From Acidobacteriota bacterium (lineage in GTDB: Bacteria > Acidobacteriota > Terriglobia > Acidiferrales > UBA7541): DNA of 64,000 nucleotides. Below the pieces are notes generated by a model. The model was not told the DNA's origin. It was given only the letters and a program-made list of their open reading frames with translations, and searched no databases. Shown here in pieces: positions 18,273 through 27,267 of the stretch. Every line of letters begins with the position of its first letter. Positions within the stretch are counted from its first letter, which is position 1. The position numbers and the translations under genes were made by a program. The stretch is taken from the NCBI GenBank assembly GCA_003224085.1, contig QHYK01000047.1, positions 1-64,000 of the forward strand, given 5' to 3'.

Positions 18273-18570
18273 GTTGGAATTCCATGAACACCGTCCCGGC
18301 TGGGCAGGAATTGTCGATTTCCTGTCTTCCGCATTTTCGTATTGTCTCTCGGGCTGCAGATTCCGTTTTCTGAAACGGGCTCGCTCGGTCGGCTGCATAT
18401 AAGGCGGCTAAGTCCTTAGCTCTCATGCGGGAAAAAAATGAGTCACATAATTGGAGTCCTTGGAGGACCGGCTGCATCCAATTCCCCAGTCCACCAAGGT
18501 GGAGTCTCGCTGTAGGTCAGTCTGGGCCGTGTTTCGCTGCGAAATCTTGCTTTTGGAGGCACATTCGGTC
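18273..18570 (+). other. Intergenic region with several short hairpins, possible leader
   Basis: No gene seen. The plus strand holds GCTAAG/CTTAGC around 18410, CTCAT/ATGAG around 18422 enclosing a GCGGGAAAAAAA loop, and TCCAC/GTGGA around 18490. These lie upstream of the TIGR03118 gene and could be a long structured 5' UTR. No known riboswitch consensus recognised. A Shine-Dalgarno TTGGAGG at 18553-18559 serves the next gene. Confidence 0.4.
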
Positions 18571-19767
18571 ATGCACTTCTTCCCGTTGTCAAAGTTTCTT
18601 GCCGTTTCTGTTCTGTTGCTTCTCTTGTTCCCGGTACTAACCCCTGCCCAGCATTACCAACAGACCAATCTCGTCTCCGACATTGCAGGCATGGCTTCCA
18701 TCACGGATCCCAACCTGAAGAATCCCTGGGGAATTACCCGCGGATCTCCCACACCTGCCAATCCGAATGGCAGTCCATGGTGGGTCGGCAACAACAATTC
18801 CGGTACTTCCACGATCTACAATGGGAGCGGAAACCCGGCTAACTTCTTCCCCGATCCTCATCCGGATTCCAACGGCAATGGCATTAACAGCCCGTTCAAC
18901 AACTTCGTCATGGTTCCGCCGCCAGGCTTTGCTCCCGGTGCGCAATCCGCACCAACAGGCGTAGTATTCAACGGCAGCCCAACGGACTTCCAGGTAGCAC
19001 CGGGCAAACAAGCCATTTTCATCTTTGCCACGGAGGATGGCACGATTTCCGGCTGGAACCCGGGAGCGAATCCGCCCGCGAGCGTGACCAACGCCATTCT
19101 GAAAGTCGACCATTCCGACCATGGCAGCGCGGACGGCGCCGTCTACAAGGGCATGACCTCCGCCGACATCGGCGGGAAGCGCTTTCTTTATGTCGCGAAC
19201 TTCCGTTCCGCCCAAGTGGAAGTCTATGACACGAATTTTCATCGCGTTCAACTCGGCGAGGATGCCTTTCTCGCTGAGGAAGTTCCCAGTGGTTTTGCTC
19301 CCTTCAACATCCAGAACATTGGCGGGACTCTATTGGTGACTTATGCCAAGCAGGATGGACCAAGGCATGACCCGGTCGGCGGCGCGGGCCTTGGTTTCGT
19401 CGAACTCTTCACTCCCTCCGGTCGTTACATCGGGCAGCTCGAGCATGGCGATTGGTTCAACGCTCCTTGGGGCGTCGTGTGGACCAGTCGTGACTTCGGC
19501 GAATTCAGCAACACCATTCTTGTCGGCAATTTCCGCAGCGGCTGGATCGCCGCCTTCAACGGCTTCACGCGCAAATTCATCGGCTTTGTGAAAAATCCCG
19601 ATGATTCCATCATGACCATTGACGGGCTGTGGTCGTTGACGTTCGGAAACGATGGTAATGCCGGGCCCGCAAACACGCTGTTCTTCAGCGCCGGCATCAA
19701 CAACGAAAATGACGGCCTGTTCGGGACGATTACTCCCGTCGATGGCCTTGACGGCGACGAGGAATAG
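18571..19767 (+). CDS. TIGR03118 family exported protein
   Basis: 398 residues from ATG 18571, preceded by GGAGG 11 bases upstream and starting with a signal peptide (MHFFPLSKFLAVSVLLLLLF to about residue 27). The mature protein has the TIGR03118 sequence pattern: YQQTNLVSDIAGMA, then DPNLKNPWGITRG, WWVGNNNSGTSTIYNG, FIFATEDGTISGWNP and a C-terminal NTLFFSAGINNENDGLFG. This pattern looks like an NHL/beta-propeller-like extracellular fold. Function is unknown; the family is expanded in Acidobacteriota and soil bacteria. It ends ED-EE with no anchoring signal. Confidence 0.87.
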   Translation: MHFFPLSKFLAVSVLLLLLFPVLTPAQHYQQTNLVSDIAGMASITDPNLKNPWGITRGSPTPANPNGSPWWVGNNNSGTSTIYNGSGNPANFFPDPHPDSNGNGINSPFNNFVMVPPPGFAPGAQSAPTGVVFNGSPTDFQVAPGKQAIFIFATEDGTISGWNPGANPPASVTNAILKVDHSDHGSADGAVYKGMTSADIGGKRFLYVANFRSAQVEVYDTNFHRVQLGEDAFLAEEVPSGFAPFNIQNIGGTLLVTYAKQDGPRHDPVGGAGLGFVELFTPSGRYIGQLEHGDWFNAPWGVVWTSRDFGEFSNTILVGNFRSGWIAAFNGFTRKFIGFVKNPDDSIMTIDGLWSLTFGNDGNAGPANTLFFSAGINNENDGLFGTITPVDGLDGDEE

Positions 19768-19769
19768 CG

Positions 19770-20057
19770 TTCACGCATTTGAAAGACGTGTTTTTGCGGA
19801 TGTGCAAGGAGCGCGGGGTGAAAGCGGTGATTTCGACGGACTCGCACAATACCGCGAACCTGCCGTTCATCCGCTACGGCGTGACGATGGCGCGTGGCGC
19901 GGCGTGGCTGGCTGGAAAAGCAAAACGTCATCAATACACTGCCGTCGATGAATTCCTGGCAGCGCCCCGTCCCAAGCCCGGAGCGGCCCACAGGAAGCAC
20001 GCCGCACGAGCGAACCGTCAGCGCGCTTGTATCATAGCTCTGCAAATGCCGGATTAG
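19770..20057 (+). pseudogene. C-terminal remnant of a family X DNA polymerase (PolX) PHP domain
   Basis: Starting two bases after the TIGR03118 stop, a different frame reads FTHLKDVFLRMCKERGVKAV then ISTDSHNTANLPFIRYGVTM and AVDEFLAA. This matches the last ~60 residues of bacterial PolX, where the PHP exonuclease domain ends with xINTDAHSxxxLxxxRYGV...A.RRGW. There is no start codon context and no upstream homologous sequence, so it is a truncated gene fragment; translation past about 19965 is basic low-complexity tail with no similarity I recognise. It probably marks an old deletion or rearrangement joining TIGR03118 to a former polX locus. Confidence 0.75.
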
Positions 20058-21161
20058 GACGACGTATCCCTAGCGGGACGCGAGCCGGCCCCGGCGCCCA
20101 CTTCGAGTTCCGAGGCGGCGTGCCAACCCCGGCGGCGTAGAGCACAGATTCTCCTACGCCGTCGATGCGGAGGGCAGCCTCGATGCGCGAATCCGCCAAA
20201 GCCATGGTGCAGAAGGGCGCCAGGCCAAGCCAGGTGGCAACAAGACAAAATGTCTGACAAATGTGCCCGGCATCCGTCAGGACGATGCGATAGGCGCGCG
20301 GCGGGGATATTTCCATCGGGTACGAGCAAACACCGCAGTCATTAGCACAACTACCGCAACTCGACCGAACCACCACTGACCGTTCAGATAGCGAACGACC
20401 TGTGCCGAGCTCGCGCCCCGGCGAAGCAGCTCCAGTACATGCGTCGCAGCGGCGTAGTGGTAGAGCCCGGAAGGCAGGCCATTGACGCGCAACGCGAGCA
20501 CATAAGCCTCGATAGGATGTCGCGCGCCACCCGAAGGGGAAGTTTTGAGTGCAACGCTTCCAATTCCGCGGACATGCAGCCACGATTGCACGCCAAAGGA
20601 AAGGCCCAGCAAAGTTGCTAATTTCTCCAGGGACAATGAGCCGCCTGAAAACTGCCGCCACGTTCGCCGGGCGAGCAACACACTGGGGAATTCGCCGCTG
20701 CGCTGGGGCGGAGGCAGATGGAACTTGCGAGCTCTGGGATAGGACTTTGCCGGAGGGGGCATTGGCTCGATTCGGGCGCGCTGGCGAAGCTCGCGCAGCG
20801 AATCTTCGGGCTCGATGGGAGCGTGAGCATCTTTTGTGGAAAAGTGGAGAAAGCTGGCGGCTGGGCTCCACTCCTTCCAAAGGGCAAAAGCATCCGCGTG
20901 AGCGTCCCTCGGGGCGCGCGAACGCTCCAATAGGCTGAGGCGAACCAAGGCACGGACCGCGCACCGAAGAGAGGCAGGACTAAAATGGGAGTACCGCTTG
21001 AGGAGTTCCTGAACTGTTCGCCAGCGGTCGAAGAAATGCAAAATTTCACAGGTGAGCGGGGCGGCGCTGACACGCGAGCGGCTCGCGTAGTTCTCCAGTA
21101 CGAGCTTGTTTCGCCACCAATAGCAAACCAAATGAGGAGAGCGACGATAGAAATCCTTCAC
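20032..21161 (-). pseudogene. SagB/ThcOx-type FMN dehydrogenase, frameshifted near 20300
   Basis: Read from GTG 21161 (AAGGAG 15 bases upstream), the frame opens FYRRSPHLVCYWWRNKLVL, typical of SagB-type dehydrogenases. An N-terminal domain of about 150 residues follows, then the nitroreductase fold with SVLLARRTWRQFSGG, TSPSGGARHPIEAYVLAL and GLYHYAAATHVLELL. After FARTRWKYP the frame runs into a stop, while the frame one base off continues with RAYRIVLTDAGHICQTF and ATWLGLAPFCTMALADS up to 20032, exactly the family's C-terminus. One base appears missing in the GC-rich stretch around 20300-20307. This may be a genuine inactivation or an assembly error. In RiPP pathways these FMN enzymes oxidise azolines to azoles. 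The small gene directly upstream is therefore interesting. Confidence 0.82.
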
Positions 21162-21186
21162 TCGGATTCGCAGCTCCTTGCCGGCC

Positions 21187-21363
21187 TCATATCCACTTAA
21201 CGTTTCCGAGTTTAATGAAGCAATCCTTGAGAAGCTTCAGTTCCAAATCGATGGCCTTAAGTTTTGAGCCACGGGCTGTTTTCCGCAACTTTTTCAGTTT
21301 GCGTGCCACCTTTTTGAGTGCGCCGCGAACCGGCGCAGGCGAGACCACGAACTCTTTTGGCAT
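21187..21363 (-). CDS. Basic 58-residue peptide encoded directly upstream of sagB-like gene
   Basis: ATG at 21363 is preceded by GGAGG with 6 bases spacing (CGGAGGAACATCATG), a very good ribosome binding site. The peptide starts MPKEFVVSPAPVRGALKKVA, has a Lys/Arg-rich middle (RKLKKLRKTARGSK), then an amphipathic segment KAIDLELKLLKDCFIKLG and ends NVKWI. Its TGA lies 25 bases before the GTG of the SagB/ThcOx-like gene, so the two form an operon. I know no family for it. By position and size it could be a RiPP precursor or a small partner protein; it has one cysteine and few Ser/Thr in its C-terminal half, so a classical azole core is not obvious. A plus-strand frame over the same bases lacks a ribosome binding site. 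Confidence 0.65.
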   Translation of the reverse strand: MPKEFVVSPAPVRGALKKVARKLKKLRKTARGSKLKAIDLELKLLKDCFIKLGNVKWI

Positions 21364-21485
21364 GATGTTCCTCCGGGCATGGGGATGGCCAAAGTTGCGC
21401 CAGCTTAGTCTCGGCTTTTTGGCGTGTCAAGCACGCACATGAGCGGTATGGAGGGCTAAGCGCAAGCAAAACGGCTTCTGAGCCT

Positions 21486-23876
21486 TTACGGCAGCACGTG
21501 TTGTCCTGGTTGCTGGGTGACGCGCCGCAAAAGAGCCCGGAAGTGTGGATCGGATCGCAGCAAATCGAATTCGGGCTCGATGTCCAGTTGCGGCATCCAA
21601 TCGGAACGTTCGGCGTAGGCTCTTTCAAGAAACGCCAGCGCCTGCTGTTTGTCTCCTAGCCCCATGCGGATCATGGCGCTGTAGACGGGTGAGACATAGC
21701 GGGCGCGAGAAAGTTTGGCAAGTTCTTGGCCAAGCTTCTCTGCCTCGCTACGCCGTCCGGCACGTCCATAAGCATCGCCCAGAACCCCCAGGTTGCGCGG
21801 GTAGTCGGGCAAAAGAACGTTGGCGCGCTCGAGCTCGCGAGTTGCCTCGCTCAGCCGTCCCATTACCAGATAAGTCTGCCCGAGAATCATGTGTGCAATC
21901 CAGAAATCGGGCTCATTTTGCACGAGTGATTGCAGAAGCTCTATCGCCCGGTCATAGCGGCGCGCGAAGTAATAGCAACGCGCAAGATTCACTTCAATGA
22001 TCAAGGAAAGCGGATCGAGCTGACCGGCGATTTGCATCTGTGTAATGGCGTCGTCAAAGCGGCCTACTTGGGTCAAATAGAGGCCATCCCACTCGCGCGC
22101 GGTCGCATAGTTGGGGTTGAGGAAAAGGGCCCGTTCAAATTCTCTTCCCGCGGTAGTAAGATCCCAGTCATAGGTCCATTCGATGGTAGCGAGCGAGGCA
22201 TGCGGCTCAGCCAACGAATCGTCAAGTTCGAGGGCCTTCTTCGCAGCGGCTCTGGCAAGCGGCATGGCCACACGGGGAGGCAACTCTCCCTGATCTTCGA
22301 GCAGGTTGTAGCCGTCAGCCAGTGCGGCATAGGCCAGCGCATAGCTAGGGTCAAGATTGATGGCCTTTTGGAAAGAGGCGACAGCGTCGTTAAGATCGCC
22401 CGGAGTGCGCTTATTCAAAGAGTACAGACCGCGTAGATAAGCTTCGTAGGCTTCGGGTTTTACAGTCCGGGTGACCGATAGGCCAGCCCGCTCTTCCGGA
22501 GTCAGCTGCGCTCGGACTTCTTCTGCGATGGCGCGCGCCACGCTGCCCTGCATCGTCAGAACATCGCTAAGATCGTTTTGGTAGGTTTCTGCCCATAGAC
22601 TCCGATCGCTGCGTGCGTCAATCAACTGCACGGCGATCTGTACCTGGCTGCCTGAGCGTTGGACGGAGCCTTCGACCACAGCATCCACGTGCAACTCGCG
22701 AGCAATGCGTGACATCGGCATGTTGGTGCCCTTGTAGCGCATCACCGAGGTCCGCGATGTCACGCGCAGCGCTTTAGTTCTTGCGATGGTGCCGATCAAG
22801 GCTTCCGTCATGCCATCGGCAAAGTATTCTTGTTCGGGATCGCGCGAGAAGTTCTCGAGCGGCAGCACGGCGATAGAGCGAATTTGCGGAAAGCGCGGGC
22901 GCCCGAGCAGACGATCGCGCCAGCCACCCGCGTTCACCGCGACTAAGAGTGCGGCAAGGGCCAGCAGCGCGGCCGTCCCGTAGGCGAGGCGTCTGCTCAC
23001 CGCTCGCCGGGTAGGGCGCGGCGCTGGTGGCGCTGCACTCGTTGGGGGGATGGGCTGCAGGCGACGAAGATCCACGAGAAGCTCTTTGGCGGACTGATAG
23101 CGGCGGCCGGGGTCCTTGTCGAGAGACTTGAGGATGACGGTTTCAAGCTCGGGGGAAATGCGCGGATTCAGCGCGCGAACGGGGACAGGAGGCTGATGGA
23201 GGATGGCATCGATTAGCCGCGAAGGCAGTTCTTCTTGAAAGGCTCGGCGGCCCGTGGACATCTCATAAAGCACGCCGCCCATGGTGTAGATGTCGGCGCG
23301 CGCATCGACGGGTTCGCCTTTCAGCTGCTCCGGCGGCATGTAGGGAAGCGTCCCGGCAGCTGCTTGGGAGTTGGTCAAAGTCTCACTGCTTCCCCCCTCG
23401 ACCGGGCGCAAGGACTTGGCCAATCCAAAATCCAGGATCTTGGCGTAGCCCTTTGTGGTAATGGCAATGTTGGCCGGTTTCAGGTCCCGGTGGACAATGC
23501 CGCGGTCATGGGCCTCTTCCAGCGCGGAAGCAATCTGGATTCCCAGAGCGATGACATCCTTTTCGGGAAGCGTTCCCGTGGCAAGCCGTTCGGCAAGTGT
23601 TTTGCCGGGAACGTATTCCATAACCAGAAAATCGACGCCGTCTTGCGTGCCGAATTCATAGACGGTTTCAATGTTGGGATGATTGAGTTTGGCCAGAGCC
23701 GTGGCCTCTTTGCGGAAGTGTCTGCGGGTGGCGTCGTCGCTGAGTGTGCCGGAAGGCAGGGCTTTCACCGCCACGTCGCGGTCGAGCTGCTCATCGCGGG
23801 CGCGGTAGACCACGCCCATCCCTCCAGCGGCGACTTTTTCGAGTATGCGATAGTGGCCGAGAGTTTGGCCAATCAT
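21486..23876 (-). CDS. Ser/Thr protein kinase with TolB/FlgO-like domain and TPRs
   Basis: 796 residues. The N-terminal Hanks-type kinase (about 8-270) has all the key features: glycine loop AAGGMGVVY, VAVKALP lysine, IVHRDLKPANI catalytic loop, ILDFGLAKS and GTLPYMPPEQL. A transmembrane helix lies near residue 290-310 (LAYGTAALLALAALLVAVNA). Outside is a domain starting RSIAVLPLENFSRDPEQEYF, with GMTEALIGTIAR and HVDAVVEGSVQRSG, the FlgO/TolB-like module often fused to adenylate cyclases and kinases. About seven TPR units follow to the C-terminus. This architecture is strongly expanded in Acidobacteriota and presumably senses an extracytoplasmic signal. Monocistronic; starts 217 bases from the divergent oxidase gene. 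Confidence 0.93.
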   Translation of the reverse strand: MIGQTLGHYRILEKVAAGGMGVVYRARDEQLDRDVAVKALPSGTLSDDATRRHFRKEATALAKLNHPNIETVYEFGTQDGVDFLVMEYVPGKTLAERLATGTLPEKDVIALGIQIASALEEAHDRGIVHRDLKPANIAITTKGYAKILDFGLAKSLRPVEGGSSETLTNSQAAAGTLPYMPPEQLKGEPVDARADIYTMGGVLYEMSTGRRAFQEELPSRLIDAILHQPPVPVRALNPRISPELETVILKSLDKDPGRRYQSAKELLVDLRRLQPIPPTSAAPPAPRPTRRAVSRRLAYGTAALLALAALLVAVNAGGWRDRLLGRPRFPQIRSIAVLPLENFSRDPEQEYFADGMTEALIGTIARTKALRVTSRTSVMRYKGTNMPMSRIARELHVDAVVEGSVQRSGSQVQIAVQLIDARSDRSLWAETYQNDLSDVLTMQGSVARAIAEEVRAQLTPEERAGLSVTRTVKPEAYEAYLRGLYSLNKRTPGDLNDAVASFQKAINLDPSYALAYAALADGYNLLEDQGELPPRVAMPLARAAAKKALELDDSLAEPHASLATIEWTYDWDLTTAGREFERALFLNPNYATAREWDGLYLTQVGRFDDAITQMQIAGQLDPLSLIIEVNLARCYYFARRYDRAIELLQSLVQNEPDFWIAHMILGQTYLVMGRLSEATRELERANVLLPDYPRNLGVLGDAYGRAGRRSEAEKLGQELAKLSRARYVSPVYSAMIRMGLGDKQQALAFLERAYAERSDWMPQLDIEPEFDLLRSDPHFRALLRRVTQQPGQHVLP

Positions 23877-24092
23877 GGGGTGGGCCTGATCTGTGCCGGT
23901 CGTCTTAGTTTAGACAAGAGAAGGGCAAACAACAAGGCGGGATTGCCCCGAGACGCCCGATGCGCAGCGCGCTCTGCCGTCTGTTTTTTCTGCGCTCTCC
24001 ACTAAATCGCGGCTATGCAAATCGCCGCACCTTTGGGTGATTTTTGGGTTCCCTCAACGGGGATGCTAGAATCCCTTTACGCCAACCTCGCC

Positions 24093-25391
24093 ATGCCGAT
24101 TCAGGAAAAAAATTATTGGCTCGAAACGGTAGCCACGCCCCCGGTCGAATCCGCCCGTGACCTGCCCGAAGATGTCGACGTCGCCGTTGTCGGCGGCGGC
24201 TTCTGCGGGCTTTCCGCGGCACGCTCTCTCGCCAAGGGCGGAGTGAACGTCGCCCTGTTCGAAGCCGAAACTTTTGGCTGGGGCGCGAGCTGCCGCAACG
24301 GCGGCATGGTCCTCACCGGAATGAAATTGCCGGTGAGGACGCTCATCAAGCGCTACGGCAAAGAAGCGGTGCGCGAGATGTACGCCGCTTCTCTCGAGTC
24401 CGTTGACTGCGTCGAGCAGATCGTGCGCGACGAAAACATCGACTGCAATTTCTCGCGCTGCGGCCATCTGGAAGTTGCCTGCAAACCATCGCACTTCGAC
24501 GGCTACGAGAAATTCGCAGCGGTCATCCAGCGCGAATTCCATCACGCCCTGCGCATCGTTTCGAAAAACGAGCTGCGCGGCGAAATCGGCTCAGACATTT
24601 ATTTTGGCGGTATGGTGGACGAAACCAGCGCTGGGCTGAATCCGGCGCGTTACGTCGCTGGCCTGGCGCATGCCGCACAGCGCGCCGGCGCCTGTCTGCA
24701 CGACCACACGCGCGTCGAAAAAATCGAAGCTGATTCGCAGAACGGCGCGCGCAAATTCCGCCTGCGTACTGCCCGCGGCGCCATCACCGCGGGCGAAGTG
24801 ATTCTTGCCAGCGGCGCGTACGCGACGGAAGCTACTCCCGCGCTGCGAAAAAAGATCATTCCCATAGGCTCGTACATTATCGCAACCGAAGTGCTGCCGC
24901 CCGATCTCGCATGTGAACTCAGTCCGCGCAACCGCATGATCTATGACTCCAAGCACTTCCTCTACTACTACCGGCTGACTCCGGACCATCGCATGCTTTT
25001 CGGCGGGCGTGCCGCATTTTTCCCCGAAAACGAAAACACCGTTCGCCAGAGCGCGGAGATTCTTCGCCGCGGCATGATCACGGTGTATCCGCAACTTCGC
25101 GATACCAAAGTCGAATACCTCTGGGGCGGCACGCTGGACTTCACTCTGGACCTGATGCCGCACGCCGGAAAAATCAACGATATGTATTTTGCGGCGGGCT
25201 TTGCGGGCCACGGCGTCGCCGCCGCCACGTGGTTCGGCACGAAACTCGCCGATATGGTGTGCGGCCGAGCGGATGGCACACCGTTTGCCAAGATTCCGTT
25301 TCCCCCGGCACCCTTCGGCCTGCGCAGCGGGAACACTTGGGCGCTTCCGCTCGCCGGTTTGTGGTACCGGATGCTGGATGTCCTCACCTGA
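24093..25391 (+). CDS. FAD-dependent amine/amino-acid oxidase (PuuB/DAO family)
   Basis: 432 residues from ATG 24093 (MPIQEKNYWLETVATPP), the N-terminus normal for gamma-glutamylputrescine oxidase-like proteins; an in-frame ATG at 24063 is also possible. The FAD-binding motif is VDVAVVGGGFCGLSAARSL, followed by GWGASCRNGGMVLTG (flavin-contacting SxRNGG block) and C-terminal YLWGGTLDFTLDLMPHAG with AAGFAGHGVAAATW. Members oxidise secondary or primary amines such as gamma-glutamylputrescine, glycine or sarcosine to the aldehyde plus peroxide and ammonia. The convergent neighbour is an APC permease, which would fit uptake of the amine substrate; this pairing is inference. Confidence 0.88.
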   Translation: MPIQEKNYWLETVATPPVESARDLPEDVDVAVVGGGFCGLSAARSLAKGGVNVALFEAETFGWGASCRNGGMVLTGMKLPVRTLIKRYGKEAVREMYAASLESVDCVEQIVRDENIDCNFSRCGHLEVACKPSHFDGYEKFAAVIQREFHHALRIVSKNELRGEIGSDIYFGGMVDETSAGLNPARYVAGLAHAAQRAGACLHDHTRVEKIEADSQNGARKFRLRTARGAITAGEVILASGAYATEATPALRKKIIPIGSYIIATEVLPPDLACELSPRNRMIYDSKHFLYYYRLTPDHRMLFGGRAAFFPENENTVRQSAEILRRGMITVYPQLRDTKVEYLWGGTLDFTLDLMPHAGKINDMYFAAGFAGHGVAAATWFGTKLADMVCGRADGTPFAKIPFPPAPFGLRSGNTWALPLAGLWYRMLDVLT

Positions 25392-25495
25392 GAGTCCCAA
25401 GTTTTAAGCTAGCTAAGTCCCAAGCAGGAAGACGAAAACTTCTGACACATCTTTGTGAGATCTTCGGGCAAATGCGCCACCCCTCCAGGCGTGAA

Positions 25496-26875
25496 CTACA
25501 ATGCCCGGGGATGAAATTTGCGAATCACGAAGTACATCGGCAGGGCCAGCAGCACCGGCACGGGTCCCCACTTGAGCCCAAACCGATCGCTGCCCACCAG
25601 AGCGACAAAGCTCATCGCCAGCGGAGCCGCCACCACGTAGAAAAGTCCTGCGCGGTGCCAGGGAATGCGAAACGGGCGCGGTATCTCGGGCTTGGTCTGG
25701 CGCAAACGCCACGAAAGGACCGTCAGAATGGTCACGCCAATGCGCAGCCAGACGTAAATCGTCAGTAGCTGCACCATCGTTTTTTGCGCGAGTAATGCAT
25801 AGACCGCCGAAGAAGCGATGATGGCCGTCCACGGCGTTCCATAGCGTGGGTGCCGCGCGGAAAAGGCAGCGGGAAGGTAGCCGTCTTCCGCCATGGTCGA
25901 AGGCATGCGCGTGCTCGTCAGCACCGTGCCATTGAGCAGCGCAACGTTGCCGATCATCGCGGCGATGGTGATGGGAATGGCCAGCCAGGGCCCGCCGATG
26001 AGCTGTGCCGCATTGGAAAAATAGCCGGTGCGCCACTCCTGCCAGTTTCCTAGGGCGGCGAGCGAAAACAGCGTCGGCAGAAAATACGTCGCAACGGAAA
26101 GCGGCACGACGATAGCGAACGCACGGGGATAAGTGCGCTGCGGATCTTCTACCTCTTCGGCGACGCTCGAAAGTTGTTCGTAGCCGGAATAGAGCCAGAG
26201 ACCGAGCGCCAGTCCAGCGCCAAGTACCTGAAATTTGGACGCGTGCGGCGGGACAAAAGGCGAAAACGGAGTGTGCCGCCACTTCAGCGCGGCGACGATG
26301 CACAGGGCGGCTACGACGGCAAGCACAGAGACTTCCAGAATCGTCGATACGATCCCAACCATGTGGATCCCGCGCACGTTCACGAAGCAAATTAGGGCGA
26401 TCAAAGTGAAAGCAAAGGCGTAATGGGTCCCGCTGCCCACCGGCTGGAAGTAAATCGAGATGAAGTCGGTGAGATAGTCGGCGAATAGAACGGCGTAGGT
26501 GGCGGCGAGCAGGAACGAAGCGCTCCAGTTCCACCAGCCTGCGAGGAATCCCCAGAAGTCGCCGAATCCCGCGCGCACCCAGCGGTAAAAGCCGCCCTCG
26601 ACCGGAATGGCCGTGGTTAGTTCGGCGGAGACGAGCGAAACCGGGATCGACCAGAACAGTGGAATGAACAAGAGATAGAGCAGCGTTAGGCCGGGGCCGC
26701 TCTTCCTGACCATGTCCTCGAGGCCAAAGGGGCCACCGGTGGCATAGGCGTACATTACGAAGACAAAGGGTAATAGGCTGGCCTTGCGCACGCCGCAGGT
26801 GCTGCTCGGAGACCTTGGGGAAGCGGACTTGAGACTCTCGTTTCGCTCGCTGGGAATTTTCTTCGTCCTCCACAC
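25496..26875 (-). CDS. APC family amino acid/polyamine permease
   Basis: 459 residues from GTG 26875; the true start may be a little downstream because the first 30 residues are polar and not conserved. Twelve hydrophobic segments begin with LLPFVFVMYAYATGGPFG, the unwound TM1 (G-x-G-like) of the APC fold, then PVSLVSAELTTAIPVEGGFY and WVRAGFGDFWGFLAGWWNWS, typical of the YhfM/PotE/CadB-like branch. LNGTVLTSTRMPSTMAEDG marks TM8-loop. It imports or exchanges amino acids or amines at the inner membrane. Faces the FAD-dependent amine oxidase gene, with 104 bases between their stops. Confidence 0.92.
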   Translation of the reverse strand: MWRTKKIPSERNESLKSASPRSPSSTCGVRKASLLPFVFVMYAYATGGPFGLEDMVRKSGPGLTLLYLLFIPLFWSIPVSLVSAELTTAIPVEGGFYRWVRAGFGDFWGFLAGWWNWSASFLLAATYAVLFADYLTDFISIYFQPVGSGTHYAFAFTLIALICFVNVRGIHMVGIVSTILEVSVLAVVAALCIVAALKWRHTPFSPFVPPHASKFQVLGAGLALGLWLYSGYEQLSSVAEEVEDPQRTYPRAFAIVVPLSVATYFLPTLFSLAALGNWQEWRTGYFSNAAQLIGGPWLAIPITIAAMIGNVALLNGTVLTSTRMPSTMAEDGYLPAAFSARHPRYGTPWTAIIASSAVYALLAQKTMVQLLTIYVWLRIGVTILTVLSWRLRQTKPEIPRPFRIPWHRAGLFYVVAAPLAMSFVALVGSDRFGLKWGPVPVLLALPMYFVIRKFHPRAL

Positions 26876-27267
26876 CGGGCGAAAAGTTTACTGTGGACAG
26901 TTGACGATTCACAGAAAGAAAAACAGAGTGGGGGAAGCGAACGCGGACGGCGGAGAGAGGGGGGCGACCGATGCCCCCTAGTCTTTGTATAAGTGTTGCT
27001 GCTAAAGAGCTTAGTTTGAGACCTAAGTCGTTTAGAATGAGCACTTGCGTGCCTACATGTCGCAACGTTTACTAAAGCGAAACAGAAACCACGTTTTTTG
27101 GAGCGTTACTGTTTCGGTGTGATATATTGCCGCTGACCGAAGTGATTGAGGGCTTCGGACCAGACCTTCCATTTTGAGTGGTTCTCTCAGGAAATCCCCC
27201 AGCCTCGAGGGCTCTTGGCCGAAGGCACTCGCCGCGTGCTCGATTCTATAGCGGCGTGGGCAGGCCA
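26876..27267. other. AT-richer intergenic region with divergent promoters and a short repeat
   Basis: No gene seen between the permease and the giant BNR protein. Bases around 26888-26915 (TTTACTGTGGACAGTTGACG and flank) belong to a dispersed GTGGACAGTTGAC-type repeat often seen in acidobacterial intergenic DNA (it would translate as NRQLSTVN). From about 27000 to 27160 the sequence is clearly AT-richer than its surroundings and contains GATATATTG at about 27120, a plausible -10 region for the plus-strand gene. This is inspection only. Confidence 0.45.

Noticed and set aside
18273-18570. Cyclic di-GMP riboswitch before the TIGR03118 gene
   Set aside because: GGGAAAAAA and purine-rich loops are present, but the conserved GCAAAGCC and GGUAGGUAGCGGGGU-like blocks are not.
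21215-21442. 75-codon plus-strand frame opposite the small peptide gene
   Set aside because: No Shine-Dalgarno and no plausible protein features; the minus-strand 58-aa frame has a strong one and a matching downstream gene.
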